The notes beneath the pieces were generated by a model. The model was not told the origin of the DNA. It did no database searches and saw only the letters and a list, made by a program, of their open reading frames with translations. From NCBI RefSeq assembly GCF_000730425.1, contig NZ_CP008896.1, positions 3,224,001-3,288,000 on the forward strand: 64,000 nucleotides of DNA. The letters run 5' to 3'. The translations under genes were made by a program, and so were the position numbers. This DNA is from Pseudomonas fluorescens (lineage in GTDB: Bacteria > Pseudomonadota > Gammaproteobacteria > Pseudomonadales > Pseudomonadaceae). Positions 49,096 through 57,785 of the stretch are shown here, piece after piece (the stretch's first letter is position 1; the number at the start of each line of letters is the position of its first letter).

Positions 49096-52000
49096 TGGAG
49101 CTCTCCTTTTTCGAATGAGCAAAACGCAAATACAGTATCGGTAAGAGGAGAAGTGTCAATGCCGTAACAGTGATCAAGCCGCCTATCACTACAATAGCCA
49201 AAGGGCGTTGAATTTCTGAGCCAGGGCCCGTTGCAAATAGAAGTGGAACCAGTCCAAAAGCAGTAATAGAAGCAGTCATGAGGACTGGTCTTAACCGGCG
49301 CCTTGAACCTTGGATGACTACGTCTTTAATAGCCATCCCTTCATGATAGAGCTGATTGAAATAGCTGACCAAGACGATCCCGTTGAGTACCGCGATACCT
49401 AACAGTGCGATGAAGCCGACTGAAGCTGGCACTGACAGATATTCGCCAGTAACCCAAAGGGCAACGATACCGCCTACAAGTGCAAAAGGAATATTGCTAA
49501 GAATAAGCAGAGCCTGTCTGACGGATCCAAATGTCGAAAACAGCAGCACGAAAATCAAGCCAAGTGCGACTGGAACCACAATAGATAATCTCGCAGCAGC
49601 GCGCTGTTGATTCTCGAACTGCCCACCCCAAGTAATTGTGTAACCTTTGGGTAATTCGATATTTTTGGCAACCGAAGCCTTGGCCTCCTCAACAAAACCT
49701 ACCAGATCCCTGTTACTCACGTTCGCAATTACTACGCCATATCGGCTACCCATTTCACGGTCAATTTTAACGGGGCCGTCCGCACGAACTAACTTGGCGA
49801 CATCGCGCAGAGGAACAGACATTCCTGAAGGTGTAGTGATAATCAAAGCATCGAACTCCGCCGGTGAGGTACGAACACTTTTATCAGCACGAATCAAGAT
49901 CGGCGTACGCTGATTGCCCTCGATCACAATGCCAGCTTGCTTACCTTCAATCTGAACTCTAAGTATGTTTTGAATGGTTTCAACATCAAGTCCTAATCGA
50001 CCTGCTTGCAATCGGTCAATTTCGACTCGCAAGTATTGGACACCGTCATTTTGAACCGTATAAACGTCCTGGCTACCGTTGATTGTCTTCAGTAATTCTT
50101 CAATTTGGGTTCCGAGCTTATTGAGTGTGCCAAGGTCTGGGCCATATACCTTCACGGCCAAGTCGCCCCGAACACCAATAATCATTTCAGATACACGCAT
50201 TTCGATAGGCTGAGTAAAGCTGTATTCGATACCAGGTAAATTATCTAGAACTTTACGAATCTCATTCAGCAAATCTTCCTTAGAGCTCATGCGCCACTGG
50301 TCTTTTGGCTTGAGCAGCAAATAGGTGTCAGTCTGATTGAGACCCATAGGATCCAAACCAATCTCATCAGAGCCAGCGCGAGCTACAACTCCTTTTATCT
50401 CTGGTATAGCCGTCATCAACGCCATTTGAATCTTTTTATCCAGCTCGGCAGTTTGCTCGAGACTGATGGATGGCAATTTCTCTATACCCACGATCAAGTC
50501 CCCTTCATCCATTGTAGGCATAAAGGTTTTACCGACTTGTGTGTACACAATCCCAGCGGCTAAAAGCATAACTGCAGCACCAACAAACACTACTTTTTGC
50601 TTCTGCATGCCCCAACTCAAAATCGGGTTATAGAGCCCTAGAAGCTTTCTCGCCAACCAAGGATCTTCATGCTTTACCTCTTTTAAAAAATAAGATGAAA
50701 GCACAGGTATAACAGTTAAGGAAAGCAGCAACGACCCTGCCAGTGCAAAAGCAATCGTCAGCGCTACAGGGACGAAAAACTTGCCCTCAAGGCCTTGTAG
50801 GGTCATTAGAGGGAGGAAAACAGTAATGATGATCAAGATACCAGAAGTTACAGGAACAGCGACTTCTCGAACGGCTCGGAATATGAGATGAAGCCTTGGA
50901 ACTTTTCCACGAGACTCATCGGTAGCCAGTCGCTGCACGATGTTTTCAACAACGACCACTGCCGCGTCGACCAGCATCCCGATTGCAATTGCTAACCCCC
51001 CCAAGCTCATAAGGTTGGCAGACATATTAAATAGTCGCATAAGGATGAAAGTAATCAGCGCCGCAAGTGGCAGCACGAGCGCAACGGTCAAAGCCGCACG
51101 AATGTTCCCCAAAAATAGTGCAAGTAGAATGATGACGAGTACGGTTGCTTCAAGTAAAGCTTTGAAAACAGCACCGACAGCTTTATCTACCAGAGACGAG
51201 CGGTCATAGAAACTCGTAATCGATATCCCTGCAGGTAAGGTAGGTGCTAACTCTGCCAATTTGTCCTGCACGCCTTTAACCACCTCACGCGCATTTGAAC
51301 CAGCAAGGCCTAGTACCAATCCTTGCACTGCTTCATTGGTGCCATTCTGAGTTACTACGCCATAGCGTGTGAGCGTTCCGATCTGTACTCTCGCAATGTC
51401 GCTAACTCGAACCGGAGTTCCGGTCGTCGCACTCACCACTATATTTTTTAGATCGTCAAGCGAGTTAATGCTGCCCTCACTTCGCACCAATAATACTTCA
51501 TCGCCTTCGGCCAAACGTCCTGCACCATCGTTCCGATTATTTATACTTAGAGCATTCGATAGTTGCTCCAGGGTTATTTTATTGGCTGCCATCTTCATAG
51601 GGTCAGGAAGCACCTCAAAAGTGCGCACCAAACCACCCAGGGAGTTGACATCGGCAACTCCAGGCACTGTCCGCAGCGCCGGCCTAATTACCCAGTCCAA
51701 CAAGCTTCGGCGTTCTACCAGCGATAAAGAGTCTCCGTCGACCGTAAACATGAACATTTCCCCTAACGGGGTAGTGATAGGAGCCATGCCACCGGAAATA
51801 CCCTCCGGTAAACTGTCCGACAGATTTCCGAGTCGCTCAGCAACCTGTTGGCGAGCCCAGAAAATGTCGATGCCATCCTGAAAATCGATGGTGACGTCTA
51901 CCAGACCATATTTCGTCACTGATCGAAGTGTTTTGGTGTTCGGAATGCCAAGCATCTCAACTTCGACGGGTACTGCGATACGACTCTCTACCTCTTCCGG

Positions 52001-52174
52001 CGTCATGCCGGGGGCTTTCATAATAATTTTAACTTGAGTGCTTGCAACGTCTGGAAACGCATCAATCGGCAGGCCGCGATAGGCATACCAACCCGCAGCA
52101 GAAATCAAAACCGTAACCAAAATTATAAATAATCGTTGGGCCAGAGAAAATTGAATGAGCTTGTTCAAAATCAT
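49088..52174 (-). CDS. CzcA/CusA-type heavy-metal RND efflux transporter
   Basis: Inner-membrane proton-driven pump of 1028 residues, the standard RND layout of twelve helices with two large periplasmic loops. The fourth-helix segment GGLAIAIGMLVDAAVVVVENI identifies the heavy-metal (HME) branch but differs from both the classic CzcA (DFG) and CusA (AMVDA) patterns, so the metal is not certain. The association with an RcnR-type repressor, an NreB-like exporter and a HupE protein suggests nickel and cobalt. It overlaps czcB by 4 bases. Confidence 0.92.
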   Translation of the reverse strand: MILNKLIQFSLAQRLFIILVTVLISAAGWYAYRGLPIDAFPDVASTQVKIIMKAPGMTPEEVESRIAVPVEVEMLGIPNTKTLRSVTKYGLVDVTIDFQDGIDIFWARQQVAERLGNLSDSLPEGISGGMAPITTPLGEMFMFTVDGDSLSLVERRSLLDWVIRPALRTVPGVADVNSLGGLVRTFEVLPDPMKMAANKITLEQLSNALSINNRNDGAGRLAEGDEVLLVRSEGSINSLDDLKNIVVSATTGTPVRVSDIARVQIGTLTRYGVVTQNGTNEAVQGLVLGLAGSNAREVVKGVQDKLAELAPTLPAGISITSFYDRSSLVDKAVGAVFKALLEATVLVIILLALFLGNIRAALTVALVLPLAALITFILMRLFNMSANLMSLGGLAIAIGMLVDAAVVVVENIVQRLATDESRGKVPRLHLIFRAVREVAVPVTSGILIIITVFLPLMTLQGLEGKFFVPVALTIAFALAGSLLLSLTVIPVLSSYFLKEVKHEDPWLARKLLGLYNPILSWGMQKQKVVFVGAAVMLLAAGIVYTQVGKTFMPTMDEGDLIVGIEKLPSISLEQTAELDKKIQMALMTAIPEIKGVVARAGSDEIGLDPMGLNQTDTYLLLKPKDQWRMSSKEDLLNEIRKVLDNLPGIEYSFTQPIEMRVSEMIIGVRGDLAVKVYGPDLGTLNKLGTQIEELLKTINGSQDVYTVQNDGVQYLRVEIDRLQAGRLGLDVETIQNILRVQIEGKQAGIVIEGNQRTPILIRADKSVRTSPAEFDALIITTPSGMSVPLRDVAKLVRADGPVKIDREMGSRYGVVIANVSNRDLVGFVEEAKASVAKNIELPKGYTITWGGQFENQQRAAARLSIVVPVALGLIFVLLFSTFGSVRQALLILSNIPFALVGGIVALWVTGEYLSVPASVGFIALLGIAVLNGIVLVSYFNQLYHEGMAIKDVVIQGSRRRLRPVLMTASITAFGLVPLLFATGPGSEIQRPLAIVVIGGLITVTALTLLLLPILYLRFAHSKKESSNA

Positions 52175-53286
52175 TCTGCTTCCCCTTCAGCAAGCCAGGC
52201 GCCTTTCAGCGCAATCACACCACTGATAGCTACTTGGTCTCGTGGTTGAAAGTCACCTTCAATTCGCACGTATTGGCCTGTACTGGCCATAACTTCGACA
52301 GGGCGGACTGAAAAGCCCTGCTCAGTTTTCACAAATACGACTGAGTCTGCCTTATTGCGAGCGATAGCGGACAATGGTAGATCCCAAGTATTTCCTGAAG
52401 ATGCTACTGGAATATCGACTGAAATATACTCACCAGGCCTCAGCTTACCTTGAACGTTCTCTATTTCTGCTCGCATTATTACAAACTGATTGCCCGACGC
52501 TATAATGGGGCTGATGCTTTTAATTTTCCCTGATACATCTTTACCTACAACATTTACAATAGTACCTAAGCTTATATTTTGCGCAGCCGTTGAAGTGGCC
52601 TGTATATCTACCCACAGAACCTTGACTTGGGCGATATTCAATAAAGCTGTAGCAGCATCAACTCTCTGGCCGGGCTTCACCGAGATAGACGTGACAATAC
52701 CGTCTTGAGCCGCCGCCAAAATAATTCCGTCCGAAGGCGAACCCGACTTTATAATTTTATCGGTGTCAGACTTCGAGAGACCTGCAAGTGAAAGTTCTGA
52801 GCGCACCTGTGATAGCGTTGCCTCAGCCTCACGTAAGGCTGCCTCCGCTTCTTGCGCCCTCCGTTGAGGAATAATGCCCTCTTCAAAGAGAGTATTTTCG
52901 CGGTTGTAGGCTTTTCTAGCGAGGCTTGCTCGAGATGAAGCCTGTAGCAATTCAAGCTGCAATTGGCTCATGGCGGGGCCTGTCAACCGCACCACCGGGT
53001 CACCTTTTGTTACAACCTGAAATTCCGAGACGAGAAGCTGCGAAACCATAGCCTGCATCGGTGACGTAACGATCTGTTCTGCGCCGGGAGGTACGACCAC
53101 CTGAGCAGGGTAACGATTTTTTAGATCTCCAGAGTTACTAAGAACTGGTGCTGTCTGGATTCCCATCGTCTTCATCTGATCGGTGCTTATATTAAGCTGT
53201 TCAACCGCCCAGGCTTGACTTCCTAAAAAACAGGAAACCAAAAGCGTGATGTTCCGGCGAAGTTTGAAGCTAGTGGTTTTCGTCAT
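52171..53286 (-). CDS. CzcB-like periplasmic adaptor (membrane fusion protein)
   Basis: Adaptor joining the inner-membrane pump to the outer-membrane channel, 371 residues. A signal peptide ends near QAWA, then the lipoyl/hairpin region (about 70-180) and beta-barrel domains follow. AGGAAAGAAG precedes the ATG. It lies 35 bases downstream of the repressor gene, so the repressor and the pump are probably transcribed together. Confidence 0.9.
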   Translation of the reverse strand: MTKTTSFKLRRNITLLVSCFLGSQAWAVEQLNISTDQMKTMGIQTAPVLSNSGDLKNRYPAQVVVPPGAEQIVTSPMQAMVSQLLVSEFQVVTKGDPVVRLTGPAMSQLQLELLQASSRASLARKAYNRENTLFEEGIIPQRRAQEAEAALREAEATLSQVRSELSLAGLSKSDTDKIIKSGSPSDGIILAAAQDGIVTSISVKPGQRVDAATALLNIAQVKVLWVDIQATSTAAQNISLGTIVNVVGKDVSGKIKSISPIIASGNQFVIMRAEIENVQGKLRPGEYISVDIPVASSGNTWDLPLSAIARNKADSVVFVKTEQGFSVRPVEVMASTGQYVRIEGDFQPRDQVAISGVIALKGAWLAEGEAE

Positions 53287-53321
53287 CTTCTTTCCTAATA
53301 GCGAAGTTTGGCATGTTTAAC

Positions 53322-53621
53322 CTAGAGGTATTTGGTGATTTGTTTGAACGCTTCCAACGGTGCGCGCTCGCCATTACCCAGTGCCGAAACGGTGTCCTCT
53401 AGACAGTGATCAATGTGATCCTGGATGAGCGTCCGCTTGGCTTGGCACACCGCTTTTTCTACAGCATGCAACTGCTGTGCGATGTCCACGCATTGGCGCC
53501 CCTCTTCGATCATGGTGATGATGCCTCGCAAATGACCGTCCGCCCGCTTGAGGCGCTTGATGATTGCCTCATGACTTTGGTGAGTGTGGGGATGGCTGTG
53601 TTCTTGTTCGTGTTCACTCAT
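53322..53621 (-). CDS. RcnR/CsoR-family metal-sensing repressor (DmeR-like)
   Basis: 99-residue helical repressor. The His-rich start MSEHEQEHSHPHTHQSHEAIIKRLKRADGHLRGI is typical of nickel/cobalt-sensing RcnR/DmeR proteins, and the conserved QCVDIAQQLHAVEKAV and DHCLED segments carry metal ligands. The frame is open up to 53729, but that extension crosses the operator and the start of the opposite gene. The promoter region shared with the HupE operon carries the 19-base palindrome at 53661-53679. The protein most likely represses both directions until nickel or cobalt binds. Confidence 0.88.
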   Translation of the reverse strand: MSEHEQEHSHPHTHQSHEAIIKRLKRADGHLRGIITMIEEGRQCVDIAQQLHAVEKAVCQAKRTLIQDHIDHCLEDTVSALGNGERAPLEAFKQITKYL

Positions 53622-53660
53622 GACTTGAGGCTCAGGCTTCAATGAATTATGCTGGCATCC

Positions 53661-53679
53661 TATCCCCCCTAGGAGGATA
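53661..53679. promoter_or_regulatory. Candidate RcnR/CsoR-family operator between repressor and HupE operon
   Basis: TATCCCCCCTAGGAGGATA, palindromic, 40 bases before the repressor start and 49 bases before the divergent gene at 53728. It differs from the site at 43297-43315 at only two of 19 positions. Confidence 0.75.
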
Positions 53680-53727
53680 TAGTCAAACGTAAGAAAGCCC
53701 CATTCAACAGGTAGAAAACCGAACTCC

Positions 53728-54087
53728 ATGTTCAGCAGGACACTGACAATAACGGTGGTAATCGCGCTTGCTCTCGCTATGTTGGTGGCTTGGGCCGGGC
53801 ATACCTATTCGGTATCAGTGACGTCGACACAGCCAGCCTGGGAGATCACACAAGACGCCAATCATTCCCACGGCGAAGAGGCCTCATCCAGCTATTCAAG
53901 TCTTTCAGATCACTACCATTCGCCATTGACCCCTGATCATCAGCACGAGACGCCGCAACTCACTGCCGCGTTGATGCTGGCGACATCCCCTATGCTAGCC
54001 ATCCGGGTCGATGCGCTTCGACACTCTGTTCCGCTGCCGCCGATATTTTTGATCGAGCGTCCACCCCGTCCTGCGTTCGCATCCTGA
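53728..54087 (+). CDS. Histidine-rich membrane-anchored hypothetical protein (119 aa)
   Basis: One N-terminal membrane segment (ITVVIALALAMLVAWAG), then a His/Ser-rich part (DANHSHGEEASSS, SDHYHSPLTPDHQHE) that could bind metal, and a C-terminus with a second hydrophobic stretch and PPIFLIERPPRP. Not recognised as a known family. First gene of a four-gene operon divergent from the repressor. Confidence 0.65.
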   Translation: MFSRTLTITVVIALALAMLVAWAGHTYSVSVTSTQPAWEITQDANHSHGEEASSSYSSLSDHYHSPLTPDHQHETPQLTAALMLATSPMLAIRVDALRHSVPLPPIFLIERPPRPAFAS

Positions 54088-54134
54088 CCATGGCCGCAAT
54101 GCGGCCCACGATCACTGCAACGTAGGATTAATTC

Positions 54135-54872
54135 ATGCATTCGTACTCAATGAGCGGTGTTGGCGCATTCTCTGCGCCCTCGCATCGCCCGCTATTACTG
54201 TTGTTTTTGTTTTTGGCGGCACTTTTCTTCGGCATGCCCGAAGCGATGGCGCATGCCGTCGCTGAAGGTGACAAGGGTTTCATCCAAGAAAGCACCGGAA
54301 TCATGTTGTTGCCGTTCATCTATATGGGCGCCAAGCACATGATGACGGGCTACGATCACTTGCTGTTCCTGTTCGGAGTAATCTTCTTCCTCTACCGCCT
54401 GAAAGACGTGGGCCTCTACGTCACGCTGTTTGCGGTGGGACACTCGGTCACGCTGCTGCTTGGCGTACTTACAGAGGTCAGCATCAGCTCGTACATCATC
54501 GACGCCATCATTGGCTTCTCGGTGGTGTACAAGGCGCTCGACAACCTGGGCGCATTCCAGCGCTGGTTCGGTTTCCAACCCAACACCAAAGTGGCCACGC
54601 TGATCTTCGGCTTGCTCCACGGTTTTGGTCTGGCGACGAAGATCCAGGAGTACGAGATCTCGCCTGATGGCCTGATTCCGAACCTGATCGCCTTCAATGT
54701 TGGCGTTGAGATCGGTCAATTACTGGCCCTCAGCGCGATTCTCATCCTGATGGGGTACTGGCGTCGCACTGGTGGTTTTTGGCGCCACGCCTATACCGCC
54801 AACGTCGCCATGATGAGTGCCGGGTTTCTGCTAATGGGTTACCAAATCACCGGCCTGTTTCTCTCCGCGTAA
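54135..54872 (+). CDS. HupE/UreJ family membrane protein
   Basis: 245 residues with an N-terminal leader and about six further membrane segments. The family motif MMTGYDHLLFLFGVIFF and HSVTLLLGVL are clear. HupE/UreJ proteins are secondary permeases for nickel or cobalt. Here, within a resistance cassette under an RcnR-type operator, export or sensing is as likely as uptake. It is followed 12 bases later by the next gene. Confidence 0.85.
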   Translation: MHSYSMSGVGAFSAPSHRPLLLLFLFLAALFFGMPEAMAHAVAEGDKGFIQESTGIMLLPFIYMGAKHMMTGYDHLLFLFGVIFFLYRLKDVGLYVTLFAVGHSVTLLLGVLTEVSISSYIIDAIIGFSVVYKALDNLGAFQRWFGFQPNTKVATLIFGLLHGFGLATKIQEYEISPDGLIPNLIAFNVGVEIGQLLALSAILILMGYWRRTGGFWRHAYTANVAMMSAGFLLMGYQITGLFLSA

Positions 54873-54884
54873 GGAATTCTGACC

Positions 54885-55526
54885 ATGTTTAATACTCCGC
54901 TTCCAACTGTTAATGAATTGCCAAGCACTCGCAAACTGGTGCGCTCGACTGTCATTGCACTGCTGACTGCTGTCGGTCTGCTGGTGACTGTTGTCATGCC
55001 TTCGGAATACGCCGTTGATCCAACAGGTGTGGGCCGAGCATTAGGGCTAACCCAGATGGGCGAACTGAAGATCATCCTGGCCCAAGAGGCTTTGGCGGAT
55101 GCAACTCCGCCGCAAGCATCAGCTCCAGCTCCAGCTATGCAGGTCGCGCAAGTCCAGCCTGTTGCGAAACCTGTTGCTCAGCCGGCACCCACGCCAACTT
55201 CAGCTTTGAAGACGAATCAAATGAGCGTCACGCTCAAGCCAGGTGAAGGGACGGAAATAAAGCTCGAAGTCTTGAAGGGCAAGTCTGTTAGCTACGAATG
55301 GACTGCGGTTGGTGGGCCTGTGAACTTCGATACCCATGGCGAACCCTACAACGGCGAGAAGGGTTACTTCCACAGCTACAGCAAGGGCAAGCAGGTCAAA
55401 AGTGACAAGGGTGAATTTACGGCCATTTTTGACGGCACCCATGGTTGGTTTTGGCGTAATCGCAGCAACAACGACGTGACCATTGCACTTAAAACCAACG
55501 GCGATTACTTGAGCGTCAAACAGTAA
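54885..55526 (+). CDS. Membrane-anchored periplasmic protein (213 aa) of the HupE operon
   Basis: An N-terminal membrane anchor (TVIALLTAVGLLVTVVMP) is followed by an Ala/Pro-rich linker (about 75-110) and a C-terminal beta-rich domain with SYEWTAVGGPVNFDTHGE, GYFHSYSKGKQ and DGTHGWFWRN. The family is often beside HupE genes in metal-resistance islands and is annotated only as a transmembrane anchor protein. Function unknown. Confidence 0.75.
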   Translation: MFNTPLPTVNELPSTRKLVRSTVIALLTAVGLLVTVVMPSEYAVDPTGVGRALGLTQMGELKIILAQEALADATPPQASAPAPAMQVAQVQPVAKPVAQPAPTPTSALKTNQMSVTLKPGEGTEIKLEVLKGKSVSYEWTAVGGPVNFDTHGEPYNGEKGYFHSYSKGKQVKSDKGEFTAIFDGTHGWFWRNRSNNDVTIALKTNGDYLSVKQ

Positions 55527-55618
55527 TTCAAAACAGCGATGGCTGTCCTGCTGCCGATAATTCAGCGCTCAGCCAGCACCAGACCATTTATTTCATCCAA
55601 ATTTTGAAGAGTCCTTCC

Positions 55619-55747
55619 ATGAAAATCCCAACCACCCTGTTTCGTTCGATGCTCCTGATCTGCTTCTTCGGCCTGATGACGGCATGCGGCGGTGGTGAGA
55701 AAGGAGAAACCTCCGAGTCCGCTGCACACGGACACTCACACGAGTGA
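55619..55747 (+). CDS. His-rich mini-lipoprotein (42 aa)
   Basis: 42 residues: a signal peptide ending in the lipobox LMTAC, then GGGEKGETSES and a His-rich tail AHGHSHE. It would be an outer- or inner-membrane lipoprotein of only about 20 residues, perhaps scavenging metal. It is the last gene before a strong terminator and shares direction with the HupE operon. Confidence 0.75.
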   Translation: MKIPTTLFRSMLLICFFGLMTACGGGEKGETSESAAHGHSHE

Positions 55748-55760
55748 CACCCTGAATAGA

Positions 55761-55790
55761 ACAAGGCCGCAGTTGCGGCCTTGTTTGTTT
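55761..55790 (+). terminator. Intrinsic terminator of the HupE operon
   Basis: ACAAGGCCGCA pairs with TGCGGCCTTGT and runs into TTGTTT. It stops transcription before the kup remnant on the opposite strand. Confidence 0.88.
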
Positions 55791-56120
55791 CTACATCTCA
55801 ACCTGCGTACCCAGTTCGATCACTCGGTTCAGCGGCAAGTTGAAATATTTAAGGTTGCTGTTGGCGTTCTTCAGCAGAAAAGCGAACAAGCCTTCTCGCC
55901 AACGAGCCATACCGATCCGCTTGGTCGGGATAACGGTCTCGCGGCTAAGGACGTAGGTCGTACGCATCGGACTGAAGTCCAGCTCACTCAAATGACAAAC
56001 ACTCAAGGCTGCGGGTACGTCAGGCTCCTCGATAAAGCCAAAGTGGAGACTGACTCGGAAGAACCCTTCGCCGTAAGCTTCAACCTCAAACCGTCGACCC
56101 TGGGCGACAAAGTCCCCATC
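55791..56120 (-). pseudogene. kup: Remnant of kup (potassium transporter), C-terminal piece
   Basis: About 105 residues of the C-terminal cytoplasmic part of Kup: [43 protein letters not shown] and the exact family C-terminus [10 protein letters not shown]. The remaining more than 500 residues with all membrane helices are missing, and a stop closes the frame near 56126. The piece meets a second, oppositely oriented remnant. Confidence 0.8.
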
Positions 56121-56438
56121 GTATTACTACCTCAGGAGTGGCTCGCCGGAGCGCTTCCACAGACTCAAAGCGTCAAAGATGCTGCCCTGTATTACTTCCT
56201 TCCCCACTGCACTGAAAAGACAAATGAGCCAAACAGCATTGGCCTTTGGCAGCAAGTCTATGAGCGCATGGGACTGAATTTACAGGTTCAAGCGAGCGGG
56301 TGCTGCGGCATGTCTGGTACTTATGGGCATGAGACAAAAAACGCCGGTACTTCAGAGGTGATCTACAAGCAGTCTTGGGCGCCGCTCGTGCCCCTGGCCG
56401 GTTATTGGCTGACAGATATTCTTGCCGAAGCCAAGTGA
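56112..56438 (+). pseudogene. Remnant of a YdiJ-type D-2-hydroxyglutarate dehydrogenase
   Basis: About 105 residues similar to the C-terminal iron-sulfur half of large FAD/Fe-S dehydrogenases: [25 protein letters not shown] and QASGCCGMSGTYGHET. The large FAD domain is gone, and the end after SWAPLV departs from the family. The longer open frame to the left (from 55692) is just the reverse of the kup remnant and should not be read as one gene. Confidence 0.75.
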
Positions 56439-56523
56439 AACGGCAAGATGGTGTGACCGTCTAGCATCCCCTGCAGGCGCTGCGCGCTGTTGTCAGGGAT
56501 AATGCAGCCTGAGCTCATGCGCA

Positions 56524-57555
56524 TCAGTAAACTTTTGCCTGAGACTCAGTAAATGACTCGGCAGTGGGCCCACTTCCGTCTGCTTTTCGGCCCGGACTCA
56601 TCTCACGAAAAAACGTACGCCGATATTCAGACGGCGACGTGCCAAGATGAACGCCGAATTGCTGCCTCAAAGATAAGGGCGTTCCGAACCCTGCCTCACC
56701 CGCCACACACTCAATAGGCAAGTCAGTCGTCTCCAACAGCTCTTGCGCCCTGACAACGCGCTGGGCGTTTAACCATTTTGAGAATGTGCTTCCGGTGGCT
56801 TCCCTGAATCGCCGAGTAAATGTGCGCCGACTCATTCTCGCCCTGTCCGCCAGCACGTCGAGCGACAGATCACTCGAAAGGTTCACACGGGCCCACGTTA
56901 GAACATCAGACAGATGAGTCTCGCTGGACAGTTGTGGCACAGGATGCTCCACGTACTGAGCTTGGCCGCCCTGCCTGTGCGGCGGCGTCACCAGCATCTT
57001 CGCGGTGCGATTCGCCACCCCAGCGCCGAGTCTCTGGCGTACCAGGTGAAGGCAACAGTCGATAGCCGCTACGGTTCCTGCAGAGGTTATGATATTGCCA
57101 TCACTAACATAAAGCACGTCGGGTCTGAAACGAACGGCGGGAAAACGTTGGGCAAACTTTTCTCGGCCTGCCCAGTGAGTGGTTGCTTCTCTCCCATCCA
57201 GTAGCCCTGCATCCCCTAGCACAAACGCGCCCAAGCACAGCCCTACGATGAGCTTACCCTGCGTGTGGGCGAGCTGCAGCGCGTTCACAAGTTGCGCAGA
57301 TGCAGCGACCGATGGATCAGCCCACGCTGGAATGACGATTACATCAGAGGCCTCCATCAGCTCCAGGCCTTGAGCAACCGCTAAGTCGAGACCTTGGTCG
57401 CTAGTAACCATACCCGGCGTCTCTGCGAAGTAATTGACCTCATACTGAGGTTCACCAGGTGCGGACTGCGCCGTCCCCAGCACCATTCCCGGCACGGAAA
57501 GATGGAACAGGCTGACGCCGTCAAAAGCCAGAACAGCAACACGTATGGATTGCAT
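56524..57555 (-). CDS. GlxA family transcriptional regulator (DJ-1/PfpI + AraC HTH)
   Basis: 343 residues from MQSIRVAVLAFDGV; GAGGA precedes this ATG. The N-terminal domain is a class I glutamine-amidotransferase-like ligand domain with GLCLGAFVLGDAGLLDGREATTHW. The C-terminal 110 residues form an AraC HTH pair (MSRRTFTRRFREATGSTF and CVAGEAGFGTPLSLRQQF). It is divergent from the metallo-beta-lactamase-fold and isochorismatase genes and probably controls them. Confidence 0.88.
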   Translation of the reverse strand: MQSIRVAVLAFDGVSLFHLSVPGMVLGTAQSAPGEPQYEVNYFAETPGMVTSDQGLDLAVAQGLELMEASDVIVIPAWADPSVAASAQLVNALQLAHTQGKLIVGLCLGAFVLGDAGLLDGREATTHWAGREKFAQRFPAVRFRPDVLYVSDGNIITSAGTVAAIDCCLHLVRQRLGAGVANRTAKMLVTPPHRQGGQAQYVEHPVPQLSSETHLSDVLTWARVNLSSDLSLDVLADRARMSRRTFTRRFREATGSTFSKWLNAQRVVRAQELLETTDLPIECVAGEAGFGTPLSLRQQFGVHLGTSPSEYRRTFFREMSPGRKADGSGPTAESFTESQAKVY

Positions 57556-57785
57556 CAGTGATCCTCGAGGTAGCTGTGTGGCTTGCATCGAGCGCGCACA
57601 GGAATATATGAGCAACGGTCAACGGTGATGCATCGCGTGGGCGGTATAAGCAACTGATCCCGTGGACTCGCGGACAAGGCTGATCGTTTGGCCCGATTAT
57701 ATCGAAATATGTCATTCAGGCCACTGTTGACCTTTATTGCATTGAGCAAGAATTGAGGCATCAATGTATTAACAGGATTCACCCC

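Noticed and set aside
55692..56438. A single 248-residue forward gene.
   Set aside because: Its first half is the reverse of the kup remnant and its second half is a dehydrogenase fragment; reading them as one protein is not justified.
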